NCBI GenBank assembly: GCA_036897485.1
Contig: JAYMTF010001765.1
Location: 1 to 21,433, forward strand
Source: Pelargonium nanum
Lineage: Eukaryota; Streptophyta; Magnoliopsida; Geraniales; Geraniaceae
DNA: 21,433 bases
Reading direction: 5' to 3'
Shown here: positions 1-8,639 of the stretch, one piece after another
Layout of the letters: the number at the start of each line of letters is the position of its first letter
How positions within the stretch are numbered: the first letter of the stretch is position 1
Translations under genes and position numbers: made by a program
The notes under the pieces: model-generated
The model's database searches: none
What the model was told of the DNA's origin: nothing
The model's input: only the letters and a program-made list of their open reading frames with translations

Positions 1-630
1 GCTTCTTAGATGCCAATATGGATCTCTTGTTTGTTTCTCTATTTATATAGATCTGTGTTTAATAGTCTCGGATTTTCTGATTTAATGTTTCCATTATTTG
101 ATTTGAAGGCCTGATTATTTGGATGGGTTTTGTTTGATTTGATGAGAAACTGTGGGAAATGTTGTGAAATCTGGTTCCTGGATCTTAAAAGTTTTCAACT
201 TTATTATGCAATTTTGAATTTTCCTTGTTTAGTACCTCAGAATATTACAATTTTAAGGAAACTGATGGGTACTGGAGTATTCAATTTGGATCTTGTGATG
301 GAGATTTAGGATAATTGGATTCAAAAGCAACATAAAAACGTTTACAGATAGTTTGTGTTTATTTTTTTAAATGTATATAAATGCAGCCATTTATTGGATG
401 ATGCTTATTTGTGATTTACTGTGTTCCTGTTTATAATTCTAGTTTTTGAATACATGTTTTGCATTTCAATTTTGATTTCAGGGTCTTTTTATTTATCTGA
501 ATACTCATGGAGTATCATTGTCATTTTGCTTTTCATACACATGGTAGTAAGAAGCTATTAATGATTCAATGGTTGACATGACACTGCAAAGTTTGAATCT
601 CTTTGCTGTTTATTTCATTTCAATCCGCAG
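1..630 (+). other. 3' part of a 5' UTR intron of the BPC gene (partial)
   Basis: This T-rich stretch without long ORFs ends in a good acceptor (TCCGCAG, AG at 629-630) nine bases before the BPC start codon. It reads as an intron that begins outside the window or near its left edge. Class I BPC genes are known to carry an intron in the 5' UTR, which supports the reading. The donor was not identified, so the first bases could be exon. Confidence 0.6.
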
Positions 631-639
631 TTCGTTCCA

Positions 640-1494
640 ATGGACGAGGACGCATTAAACATGCGCAATTGGGGCTACTATGAACCCTCCTTCAAAGGGC
701 AACTCGGTTTGCAGCTCATGCCATCTGTGGTGGAGCGCGACATAAAAAGTTTTATTCCCGGCCATAATCCTGCTCCTGTCATGGTTCCTGGAAATGGATC
801 TTATCACCCAAGGGACTGCATGGTATCAGAAGCACCCGTTCCTGTACCCATGGAATATATGAGGAACAGTTGGATAAACCAGAGAGATAAGTATGTTAAT
901 GTGTTCCCTGCAAATCTTAGTTACCCACTTCTTCCAGAACCCTCCGCAGCTCAGCCGTTGGCGATATTACCACCTCCACCTCATCCGTTAAAGGATGAGA
1001 GGATGGATGGAATTGAAGATCCGGGTGGGAAAAAGGAAGGCAGGCAATCAAAGAAACGACAGAGTGGGGGTGGCCCCGGCCCCAAAACCCCTCAAACGAG
1101 TAAGATTAGGAAGGTAAAGGATAACAGTAACCCTTCGGTTGCACGCCCAAAACCAGCAAAGAAGAGTATGGATGTTGTCATTAATGGGATTGACATGGAC
1201 ATATCCGGTATTCCCATTCCAGTTTGTTCGTGCACCGGAAATCCCCAGCAATGCTATCGATGGGGCTGTGGTGGTTGGCAGTCATCTTGTTGTACAACTA
1301 ATGTATCAATGCATCCTTTACCGATGAGCACCAAACGACGTGGTGCGAGGATAGCAGGTCGGAAAATGAGTCAGGGTGCCTTTAAGAAGGTACTCGAGAA
1401 ACTTGCAGCTGAAGGTTACAATTTTGTTAATCCAATTGATCTCAAGAATCACTGGGCAAGACATGGTACAAACAAGTTTGTCACTATCAGGTAG
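640..1494 (+). CDS. BPC: BASIC PENTACYSTEINE (BBR/BPC) class I GAGA-binding transcription factor
   Basis: The complete 284-residue protein lies in one coding exon. It opens with the class I signature (MRNWGYYEPSFKG, residues 8-20) and carries the motif MEYMRNSW at 71-78. A basic, nuclear-localisation-like stretch follows at about 131-160 (KKEGRQSKKR, KIRKVK). The conserved BPC DNA-binding domain fills about 173-284: KKSMDVVINGIDMDISG, then the cysteine cluster at 196, 198, 205, 210, 217 and 218, then TKRRGARIAGRKMSQGAFKK, ending in WARHGTNKFVTIR. Family members bind GA/CT-rich elements, recruit Polycomb components and control homeotic and meristem genes; that role is known for the family, not shown here. 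Length and both ends match the class I size of about 280 residues. The start is the first ATG after the intron acceptor. Which of BPC1, BPC2 or BPC3 it corresponds to cannot be told. Confidence 0.96.
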   Translation: MDEDALNMRNWGYYEPSFKGQLGLQLMPSVVERDIKSFIPGHNPAPVMVPGNGSYHPRDCMVSEAPVPVPMEYMRNSWINQRDKYVNVFPANLSYPLLPEPSAAQPLAILPPPPHPLKDERMDGIEDPGGKKEGRQSKKRQSGGGPGPKTPQTSKIRKVKDNSNPSVARPKPAKKSMDVVINGIDMDISGIPIPVCSCTGNPQQCYRWGCGGWQSSCCTTNVSMHPLPMSTKRRGARIAGRKMSQGAFKKVLEKLAAEGYNFVNPIDLKNHWARHGTNKFVTIR

Positions 1495-1960
1495 AGGCAT
1501 GCCGGTTATGCTGCCCGTCATTGAGATCCTCAACTTGTGTGGAACGTCACATGTATATATCTGTTTGGAGAGATCTGTTGGATAGCTCGTAGTCCCATCA
1601 ATTTTCTATGACGACGCATTTAATTTGATTTTAGAGTTCTTGGGTAGCATGGCCACCCGGATTTATGGTGCAGAGGATTGTTAGCTAATTAGATCATTCA
1701 TTTTGGTACGACATCCTGTCACTTTTCAATCTGATACTGTCGAAGATGAGTAATTTAGTTTTCCTTGTTCATTTTAAGTTTCATTGGCACACTATTAAGT
1801 TTTTATCCCTTTTGTTTAGTTAAGGTCCTTGACTGTTACAAGTTAACTATCAGACATAAAATTTGCAGGGTTGTTCTCTTAATGCTGAATATGTGATTCC
1901 TACTATTATGATAAGAAGTAGGACTAATACAATTCCTAGAAGCCATACTGATTTCCTTAT
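1495..1960 (+). other. BPC 3' UTR and flank, no gene seen
   Basis: AT-rich sequence follows the BPC stop. The first 200-300 bases are probably the 3' UTR. No canonical AATAAA is visible, which is common in plants. Short ORFs on both strands have no protein-like composition. Confidence 0.45.
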
Positions 1961-1974
1961 CTTCAAGCATACCA

Positions 1975-2310
1975 ATATTGTACCCATTGTAAATCACTTT
2001 GTCCTCAAGGTGTAGTTGTAAAAACTTCTTGATGATAGTTGACAGATCTTCCAAGTAATTGTTTGAATCTTCAACTGCCCATTTGATGCATACCATTTAT
2101 TGTTTTTGAGCATTTTCTTCAGGTTAAACTGTTAGATGAGTCCAACAATTGTAACAATTCTTTTGGGATGTGTTGTTGTTTTGGGTCTCTTGTGTAAGCT
2201 CTTAGTAATGAAGCATGAAAAAATGGTTGAATCCATGCCTCTGTTGGTTGATGTAGTTTGTATGCAACCTTTCCAATTTTGTCAATGATATGAAAATGTC
2301 CATGCCTAAT
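1975..2310 (-). mobile_element. Fossil fragment of Ty3/gypsy LTR retrotransposon (3' end of pol)
   Basis: Minus-strand translations resemble the region after the integrase core of plant Ty3/gypsy polyproteins. One block (about 2125-2310) matches the pattern in which a phrase like 'KIGKVAYKL' is followed by 'HASLLRAY'. A second block (about 1985-2080) has the acidic 'LHLEDKV' ending typical of the polyprotein C-terminus. Only this small part of the element is recognisable. It is broken in at least a couple of places, and no LTRs, primer-binding site or other domains were found. It looks old. It lies just downstream of the BPC gene in the opposite orientation. Confidence 0.7.
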
Positions 2311-2329
2311 TATGTCAATGATATGCAAT

Positions 2330-3560
2330 CTTTCCAGTTTTGGGTCTCTTGTTGGAATTCTAGATTCAGACTCCTAAACAGTCGGCTGATCGTGGGACTT
2401 GTTCCATTAAATTCTTAATGTCGTTTATCATATCAGGGTGACCTTGGTTCACCGTGGAGCGTAGCTTGAAAAATTAGAACCAATCGATGCGTCGGTTTTC
2501 TAAGTTTTGGACCCTTAAATGGCGTCAGACGACATTGAGAGTTGTTCTGTAGCTTTCCTCCAGAAGGGAGTGAGAGGATGTTGTAGATATAGAAAAGGTA
2601 GAGGAGAGGTGGGCACTTGTCTAAGGTTCAAGTGAGATGGATTTGGTACATGCATGCACATGGAAGAATGGTGCAATCGGTGAGGTGGCAGTCATGTATT
2701 GGGCGTGAGGGCGCGTACAATGTCATTTTTTGTGTAATGTCGGGTATTTTTGAACTTTTCAGACTCGTTTTTTGTTGGAATTGACTTTCGATATTGGACT
2801 ATTGTTCTCGTTAAAATATGCTTTTCAATATGGATACCATAATGAATATTTTTGGAGGTATTCAAAGTTATCACATATTTTTATACCTTTGGGTTATTAG
2901 GTACATTTGAGGACGTGGTTGGATTCGAATTGATCATCTCAAAATAAAGATCATATCAAGTCTTCTCAGAATTTTTTTTGTGGGTCCTCTCTCAGGTTTG
3001 AGCCTTTTTTGTACTGAAATTGAAGACGAGTAATCACAACATCGAGTACACGTGTCCAACGTAATCCAATGAAGGCCCTTCGATTATTTTATCCATCAAT
3101 ATATTGGATTTTGAAATCTAAATCATCGTTGACATCGAACGTTGGATAAATTTTTTTGATGAATATCAAAATCCAATCCACTTCTTAATTCATGCGATAA
3201 AACATAATCTTATTGTGTAAATCGTGTATAATATTTTATTTATCCGCCTAATGTATGATATGACAATGTGACACTATTAAAGTAAAATTTATGGGAGGTA
3301 TCATTATAACGAATCGACTTATTTTTATACAATAATAAGTCACTATTTTTTGCTCATTTATCTTGTTCTTTAATTTTTGGATTTGTCTCATTAAGTGATG
3401 AACATTATACTATCTATTTGGTGGACATTATTTCATAATAAGAAAATTAAATCGTTACAAAACTTGTTTTATAAATTAATGGAGTTTATGATCGAGGATG
3501 ACAAAATACATCACAAAATTACAAATCGGAATCAAGTTATAATATTTATTTCATAGCAGT
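2330..3560. other. Intergenic DNA between BPC and the ANTH gene; no gene seen
   Basis: No ORF with protein-like composition was found on either strand. The right half is strongly AT-rich. One imperfect inverted repeat is listed separately. On the minus strand, an AATAAA (plus-strand tttatt at 3545-3550) lies 12-17 bases beyond the stop of the ANTH gene and could act as its polyadenylation signal. Confidence 0.5.
3103..3177. repeat. Imperfect inverted repeat, small hairpin
   Basis: ATTGGATTTTGA at 3103-3114 is exactly complementary to TCAAAATCCAAT at 3166-3177, with 51 bases between. Similarity extends a little into the loop on both sides. It could be the remnant of a MITE, but no target duplication was found. 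Confidence 0.35.
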
Positions 3561-3561
3561 A

Positions 3562-4680
3562 TTAGAACGCTATTAAGTCGGGCATATTGTCGGGATCTCG
3601 AGGTACCATCTTCACGAAATCCGCGAATGGGTCCTTACAATTAATTTCTTCTTTTCCTTCCTTCTTCTTTAAATCGTCTTCAAACACCTCCCATTTATCT
3701 GTAATGACCGTCTTCAGCGCGTTTTTGTTTTCTCCGACGGTAGTGCTAGTGATCACCTTCTTGACCACGATGGCCTTCTCGTCGTCTTCGTCCTCATCCT
3801 TATTTTGGCATGGGTTGTGCTTACAGAAAGTTGTGTCGTTGATTATCCTCTCGATGACTCTGATGTCCTCCTCGGGAATCTTCTCAATTCGTGGAAACTC
3901 GGGTGCCTTGAGGACGCCAATGCGGTGGCAGTAGTGGAAGTAGTCGGAGAGGTCCATTCCCTGTTCAGTGGCTTTGTGGATGACTTTGAGAGCCAGGGCG
4001 GCTTCAGCTTTCCCGGCGGTGCAAATGCGGAGGAGGATGTTAGCGATGTTGTTACAGATTTTGCTGTATATCTCGAATATCTCAATCATGACACAGTCCA
4101 TGACCTCTAGGATAAGCAGTACGCGCATGCCTTCTTCCTTGGGCTTGACTTGGAGGAGGCAATCAAGAAGGCTTTGGAGCTTGACTATCTTGTTGAGTTC
4201 TTGCTCAATGGTACTACATTGGGCACGCGAGCAGTTGAGAGAGGAGCGTTGCTCGAGAAAGACGAAGTAGGCACGGACGAAGTGGTCATAGGCCCAATAC
4301 TTTCTGTCGGAGGAGCGAAAGTTGCTGAGATCAAAAGCAAGACGGTTAGTGGAGTGGAGGGCGGGGATGTTGCAGCAGAAGATGCCGTGCATAAGAATTA
4401 AGCCCTTGAGGGCGACGACCCAGGAGCGAGTCTTCTCCATTCGGTTTGCGAGGGCAACTCGTAGGGGTTCGATACTCGTAGGGGAGTTTCTGATCCAGGA
4501 GAACACACGTTGGGCGTTCTTGTAGTCAATTTTGTCCTTGTCATGGCTCGTGGCCTTTATCACGAATGTTTGGAGGGTCGGGTTGTTGTTGATGTCGCCT
4601 TGGCGAGCGAGCGATAGGGAGGCGAGCAAGATGCTGTTCTTGTCCTTGAGGGATCCGGCAGCGCTCTTCCATAGCTTCAT
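3562..4680 (-). CDS. ANTH-domain clathrin assembly protein (At1g25240/At1g68110-like)
   Basis: The intronless gene encodes 372 residues from the chosen start. An in-frame ATG 26 codons upstream (4758) would give 398 residues, but the extra residues are highly charged and unlike the family, whose members begin at or near MKLWK. The AP180 N-terminal homology (ANTH) domain covers about residues 1-275. It includes the conserved VIKATSH at 40-46 and helices such as RSWVVALKGLILMHG. An acidic linker (NKDEDEDDEK) follows. A DPF tripeptide at 350-352 (CKDPFADFV) fits an adaptor- or clathrin-binding motif. ANTH proteins bind PI(4,5)P2 and clathrin to select cargo at the plasma membrane or endosomes. 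The basic lysine cluster that usually follows KATxH is reduced here to DYKNAQRV, as in this plant subgroup, so lipid binding may differ. No operon-like relation to neighbours exists. Exact cargo is unknown. Confidence 0.92.
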   Translation of the reverse strand: MKLWKSAAGSLKDKNSILLASLSLARQGDINNNPTLQTFVIKATSHDKDKIDYKNAQRVFSWIRNSPTSIEPLRVALANRMEKTRSWVVALKGLILMHGIFCCNIPALHSTNRLAFDLSNFRSSDRKYWAYDHFVRAYFVFLEQRSSLNCSRAQCSTIEQELNKIVKLQSLLDCLLQVKPKEEGMRVLLILEVMDCVMIEIFEIYSKICNNIANILLRICTAGKAEAALALKVIHKATEQGMDLSDYFHYCHRIGVLKAPEFPRIEKIPEEDIRVIERIINDTTFCKHNPCQNKDEDEDDEKAIVVKKVITSTTVGENKNALKTVITDKWEVFEDDLKKKEGKEEINCKDPFADFVKMVPRDPDNMPDLIAF

Positions 4681-4759
4681 CTCTTGTCCTCTCCTCCCGG
4701 CCTCTTCTCTCTTTATCCAATTTGTTTGATTTTTTTGTCTCCCTAACTTTTCCTTCATG

Positions 4760-5454
4760 TTGGTGTCCGTCTTTTAGACTCATTTTTTTCAACACCCTTG
4801 TCAAACAATAACCCTTGAAACATACGTGTGGATTTGGTTTGCTAGTTATTTTGGATATAACGTACTAAAATTAGTGGACTTCTTCAAATTTGGCTCTGCT
4901 CGGTTACTCCCTTTGTGGATTCAGATGTTGTGTGTTGTTCCACTCTTTGCGATGTTAGTTGACTTGGTCAGTATGTAAATATGCTCTTTGTTTCTCTATT
5001 TTTTACATGTATGTTCGGTTAATTAAGGATGTTTCTTTGAGTTTGATTGAATTTTATTCGAAAATGAATTTTTCATGTAACTTTATTCGTGTATTGGTTT
5101 TTTAATGTGAATTTAAAGCTTTTAATAAACACACAATTTTTTTCACCTTTTAATGTGAATTTATCACGGCGTTTTCGGGTATCCTGTACTTTAGTCTGTT
5201 GTCTTACGCATGTCACAGGTCTGAAGCATGACGGCCGGCGTACCCTTGACATTGGACATTGGTAGAGGACACTGAACTCTCGGTAAAAGACAATATTAGA
5301 CTTAGAACATAACACTTACAAAATTCTCTAACACGTGGACAAGACGACAAGCGAAATTTAGTGTGCCCGCTTTAACGGTTTTAAACAAGGGCATCACTTT
5401 GAATTTATAAAGTTTCAACTTTGTTAATTTGCAGATGAAATGCCAATAAAAGAA
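4760..5454. other. Upstream region of the ANTH gene; no gene seen
   Basis: This is the presumed promoter and leader of the minus-strand ANTH gene, followed by anonymous AT-rich DNA. I found no convincing TATA box in fixed position and no protein-like ORF. Confidence 0.4.
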
Positions 5455-5700
5455 GAGATTATCATTATGTCCCTCTACTCCAATTCATTGGAATGATAAA
5501 AGTGGCACTCCAAAGACACCATGAGTCGAAATACATACTAATCTCTCTTCTTCTTTTTCTGATCAGCGACGGGATATCATAATCGAGATTATCATTATAT
5601 CCTTCTACTCCAATTCATTGGAATGTTAAAAGTGGCACTCCAAAGACACCATGAGTCGAAATACATACTAATATCTCTTTTTTTTTATCAGCGACATGAC
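5455..5700. repeat. Tandem duplication, 130-bp unit, two copies
   Basis: Copy 1 is 5455-5584 and copy 2 starts at 5585, both beginning GAGATTATCATTAT. Over the first ~90 bases the copies differ at only a handful of positions, so the duplication is fairly recent. Each copy holds the small inverted repeat TCCAAT-TC-ATTGGA. Copy 2 runs into the dispersed repeat listed next, and the tail of copy 1 (ATCAGCGACGGGATATCAT) is a truncated start of the same repeat. Confidence 0.85.
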
Positions 5701-5800
5701 ATCAACCTCGAAGTAATTATGTTTCTCACTCCCCAAAGGAAGTGTCACCCTAAATCACACCCACAAATCCCACCTCATACTATCGACAAGAAAGCTCGAA
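5683..5800 (+). repeat. Dispersed repeat, copy 1
   Basis: A T run is followed by ATCAGCGACATGACATCAAC, a CTCACTCCCCAAAGGAAGTG core and GTCACCCTAAA. The same order and near-identical bases recur at about 19858-19955, 14 kb away on the same strand, so this is an interspersed repeat and not part of a gene. No coding capacity is seen. A tRNA-box-B-like GCTCGAACTTAGACC at about 5792 could hint at a retroposon tail, but the family is not identified. Confidence 0.65.
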
Positions 5801-6434
5801 CTTAGACCTCAGAGAGAATCCAAAAGTATTTTAACTACTTAACCAAATATATCTCGGTTACATACTAATATCTCTCAATACCAACGTTGAATGATTCCCA
5901 ATTGTGGCCGCGAGTTTTGCATCTACTTTTATGTGTACTGCACGCCGTGTGCATGCAAACACCACACTTCTATAGTAGACAGCTCCTAGTTCTAGCTTAC
6001 CACTATCATATACGTACTGTGTGTATTTGTATCAATATTTTATTCTTATCTTATGCATATACATATTTATCTCTGCAAATATTAGCTTCACTTTACAGAC
6101 AAAAGCATGGTTGAAAACACAACCAAAGTAGTGTGTCTCCATGTCCCACCCTTTTCTCTCTCATATCTCTGTTAGCAACAACTCCATCGTTTCTTGCTTT
6201 CTTCAAAATTTCCATCTTCTGCAACAAACCCAAGACGAAGAAGAAGAAAAAGCAGAAAAAAGTGTACCATTGTTTGATTAGTTTTCAACAATGTAACTGA
6301 TGCCCTTGCAGCATTCCCAGAAAAAAGCACCAAATTGAGGGAAAAGAAAAAGCTGCCCGTCCCATTCCCATGAACGACAGCAACAGAGAACAGAAACATA
6401 GAGAGGTGCAGAAACTGCAGAGAAGTGTGAAAGG

Positions 6435-6442
6435 TATATATA
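6435..6442 (+). promoter_or_regulatory. Candidate TATA box for the 6892 gene
   Basis: TATATATA in a locally GC-richer context (AAGG before, GGATG after) is the clearest TATA-like site in the kilobase upstream of the ATG at 6892. The distance of about 450 bases makes the assignment weak. Confidence 0.25.
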
Positions 6443-6846
6443 GGATGTGCGGATAGAGACTGAATAAAGAAAAGAAAAAAATATAACGGAAATGATTCAT
6501 GCATGTACTATCTGGAACATGTCAAATACATGTACATGTAAAAATGAATTCTGGGTGTTGATTATACCTTACTCATGAAGATACTCACTACCCTACCGGA
6601 CTGAAAACTCAAGCTACCTAAATAATATAGATTCTATCCACTTTCCACTTATCACAAGTATGTGTTTGACATGTAAAGCTGTTGCATGCGTCAAGTTGCT
6701 TCCAAACCAAAAATATGATTCAAGACTTAAAGTGGTTTACAAAATCTAAGAAAAGAAAAGAGAAAATTTTGTGGGAATCTACTGATCCCACCCACAGACA
6801 TACTATACTGTTATATGCTTTCTTTTTCTACTTTTTTCTCTCTTTA

Positions 6847-6870
6847 TCTATGAAAGTTACATGCATTGTC
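6847..6870 (+). repeat. 24-bp direct repeat, copy 1 (5' leader of the 6892 gene)
   Basis: The 24 bases starting TCTATGAAAGTTACATG recur exactly at 7902-7925, downstream of the same gene. The two copies bracket the gene 1,055 bases apart. Confidence 0.9.
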
Positions 6871-6891
6871 TGTCTCTCTTAACTCTGCTAC

Positions 6892-7740
6892 ATGGGTTTC
6901 TCAAGTGGGGATGATTTGGTAAGTTCTCTCTCTCTCTCTATTTCTTGAAGTTTTTGAGAATTTGGGATCTCTCTCATTCGTTGTTGACTTGATAGGATAC
7001 TAGACAGCATATCCAGCTTCAGTTAATAGATGAGAGCATTGAGGAGGTAGAGAACAGGAACTGGGTTGCTATGGATTTGCACCATAATCAATATCATCAT
7101 CATAGGCTAGAAGTTGAAGTTGATGGTGAAGTTGAAGATGAGTTCTGGCCACTGGAGCATCCAATGGAGCCATTAGACGAAGACCGGCCCGTCAAATGCC
7201 CCATGGAAGAAGACTCTTCAGTCATCAATGTAAGACTAAACCCAGTTTATAGCCTTTAATTTGGTCTATCAATGTAACCTATATAATTAAGAGTGCCCAG
7301 AATCTCAGCCTGATTTATTGGTTGAGATTCTCAATAAATACACAAACGAAATGGATTCAGGCGGGTATGAGGTGTCATCAGATCATGACTTATTGGCTGA
7401 GAGTCTCAGCCAATAAATCATGGTTGAAATTCTTTTTTCTCTATAACTAATTGTGATATATAATTTGAAGGAGGGAGGAATGCAGAAGAAGCAGTATGGT
7501 GAGAGCAGCTGGAAGAAAAGAACAGACCACCTTGCAGGGGCGGCGGCGGCGGCAGCCAACAGAGAGCGGCCGCCACGAGCAGTAGTGCGAAAGAGGCAAC
7601 ACATGGTGACCCGCGGCTTGGGAGACCATATATTGACCCCTCTTATGAGAATGCCAACTCTGCCTCTTCTCCAACTCCAAACCCAGAATCAACTTACCAT
7701 CTTTCAAATGCTTCAGCAGCTGGACGAGTTCGAGTCTTGA
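6892..7740 (+). CDS. Uncharacterised plant protein, 176 residues, three exons
   Basis: The hand-built model joins exons 6892-6918, 6996-7229 and 7471-7740. Donors are GTAAGT and GTAAGA, acceptors GATAG and TGAAG; both introns are phase 0 and the stop is TGA. Exon 1 codes only MGFSSGDDL. Exon 2 (residues 10-87) starts with a helix-like DTRQHIQLQLIDESIEEVE, then NRNWVAMD, a histidine cluster at 38-45 and an acidic stretch at 47-72 that ends DRPVKCPM. Exon 3 (88-176) is basic, with KKRTDHL, an alanine tract (111-116) coded by a GGC/GCG run, RERPPRAVVRKRQ, and the C-terminal IFQMLQQLDEFES. There is no signal peptide and no membrane segment. The split into an acidic N-terminal and a basic C-terminal half suggests a nuclear or chromatin-associated adaptor, but this is inference. 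I do not recognise the family. The frame-preserving splices and charge pattern argue that it is a real gene. Confidence 0.72.
7384..7422. repeat. Near-perfect 39-bp palindrome in intron 2 of the 6892 gene
   Basis: Two 19-base arms flank one central G at 7403. The inner 13 bases (TTATTGGCTGAGA against TCTCAGCCAATAA) pair perfectly and the outer CATGA/TCATG also pair, with one mismatch between them. A related, looser inverted repeat (GAATCTCA and TGAGATTC) lies about 75 bases upstream in the same intron. Confidence 0.85.
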
Positions 7741-8382
7741 CAAATTAATGACCAAAAATTGCTTGATTTCATGTTCATGTAATAGCAAGAATTGCTGTGT
7801 TTACTGAATTAGTAGCGATTTCGACTTCAAATCAATATGTATAAGACTGTCTTTGTTGGCCTTAATGTAAGTAATGAGAGAGAGACAATACAAACAATCT
7901 CTCTATGAAAGTTACATGCATTGTCCTTTTTTTATCTTCATGTGAAAGAAGAAAAATGGGTGCCTGATTGTTGTTTTTCATTGATGCATTCAAAGCCTTG
8001 CACTGGGGGCTGGGATCATTGATGCGATGCAAAACAATGAATACAGAGTCATGCATATGTTTTGACTTGGTTAAATCTAGAAGTGTTTATTGTCTTGTCC
8101 ATGTGTTAGACATTTTTTATAAGCGTTTTGTTCTAATTCCAAATCAACTTGAGTTTCAGTTTTGGAGTCTCGAACCTAGGACATGGGCGAGACAAAATAC
8201 CTAAAGTGGAGACCTCAACTGTGTTTCTGAGACACTGTCTCGGACGTGAGAGTAAATTCTAAGTTGAAAATCACAAGAGCTCTAGAGAGCATCTTAGATA
8301 TAGGGCGAGTTTGAGAGTTCACATATGTACATTCATTGGCGCTCATGAGACTTTCACAGTGATGCTTTTCTGGATCGTCTAG
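7741..8382. other. 3' flank of the 6892 gene; no gene seen
   Basis: The first 100-150 bases are the likely 3' UTR. The rest is anonymous, with short ORFs that lack protein-like composition. The second copy of the 24-bp direct repeat (7902-7925) lies here. Confidence 0.4.
7902..7925 (+). repeat. 24-bp direct repeat, copy 2
   Basis: Identical over 24 bases to 6847-6870 in the leader of the upstream gene. The flanks differ beyond the match, apart from a CT-rich lead-in. Confidence 0.9.
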
Positions 8383-8543
8383 AATGCCACAGTTTGGGAG
8401 CAAGTCCTTGGTTCCGCAATTTGGGAGTGAGTTCTCGGTTTTGTGATTTGGGAGCGAGTACTCGGTTTTGCGGTTTATGAACAAGTCCACGAAGCCGCGT
8501 TTAGGAGCATGTCTGTGAAGCGATATTCTGGGACCATGTTCGT
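8383..8543. repeat. Minisatellite, about six 27-bp units
   Basis: Units begin at about 8383, 8410, 8437, 8464, 8491 and 8517; the fifth is 26 bases. A typical unit reads GGTTTTGTGATTTGGGAGCG followed by AGTACTC. Units 1-3 are the most alike and units 4-6 have diverged. Because 27 is a multiple of three, a minus-strand ORF (8215-8553) stays open across the array with a nine-residue period (LPNHKTENS, LPNCGTKDL). I read this as a by-product and not as a gene. Confidence 0.75.
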
Positions 8544-8639
8544 GGAGCCGCATTCACGTTGTTGTGAGGTGGAGATGATGTGGCATTATAGCACCATGTA
8601 TCTTGTCGTCATTTATTGAGATAAAATTAATTAAATACA

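Larger units (their letters stand above)
5801..6891. other. Upstream region of the 176-residue gene; no gene seen
   Basis: This is the presumed promoter and 5' leader of the gene at 6892. Long A/G-rich and C/T-rich runs at 6180-6480 create spurious ORFs on both strands, including a 110-codon minus-strand one rich in Phe and Leu. Candidate elements are a TATATATA box at 6435-6442 and an RY-type CATGCATG at 6498-6505. The TATA box is about 450 bases before the ATG, so either the leader is long or another start is used. Confidence 0.4.

Noticed and set aside
1048-1585. Short ORFs on both strands overlapping BPC
   Set aside because: They overlap the conserved BPC domain in other frames and have no independent support.
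3587-4729. Several plus-strand ORFs of 65-115 codons opposite the ANTH gene
   Set aside because: They are antisense shadows of a well-conserved coding exon; their translations are low-complexity or unlike any protein.
5760-5810. tRNA-like box B (GCTCGAACTTAGACC)
   Set aside because: There is no matching box A or cloverleaf, so this is not a tRNA gene; at most it is a decayed retroposon feature.
6172-6504. 110-codon minus-strand ORF rich in Phe and Leu
   Set aside because: It arises from A/G-rich sequence on the plus strand; it has no domain and lies in the presumed promoter of the next gene. I also looked here for a known microRNA and saw none.
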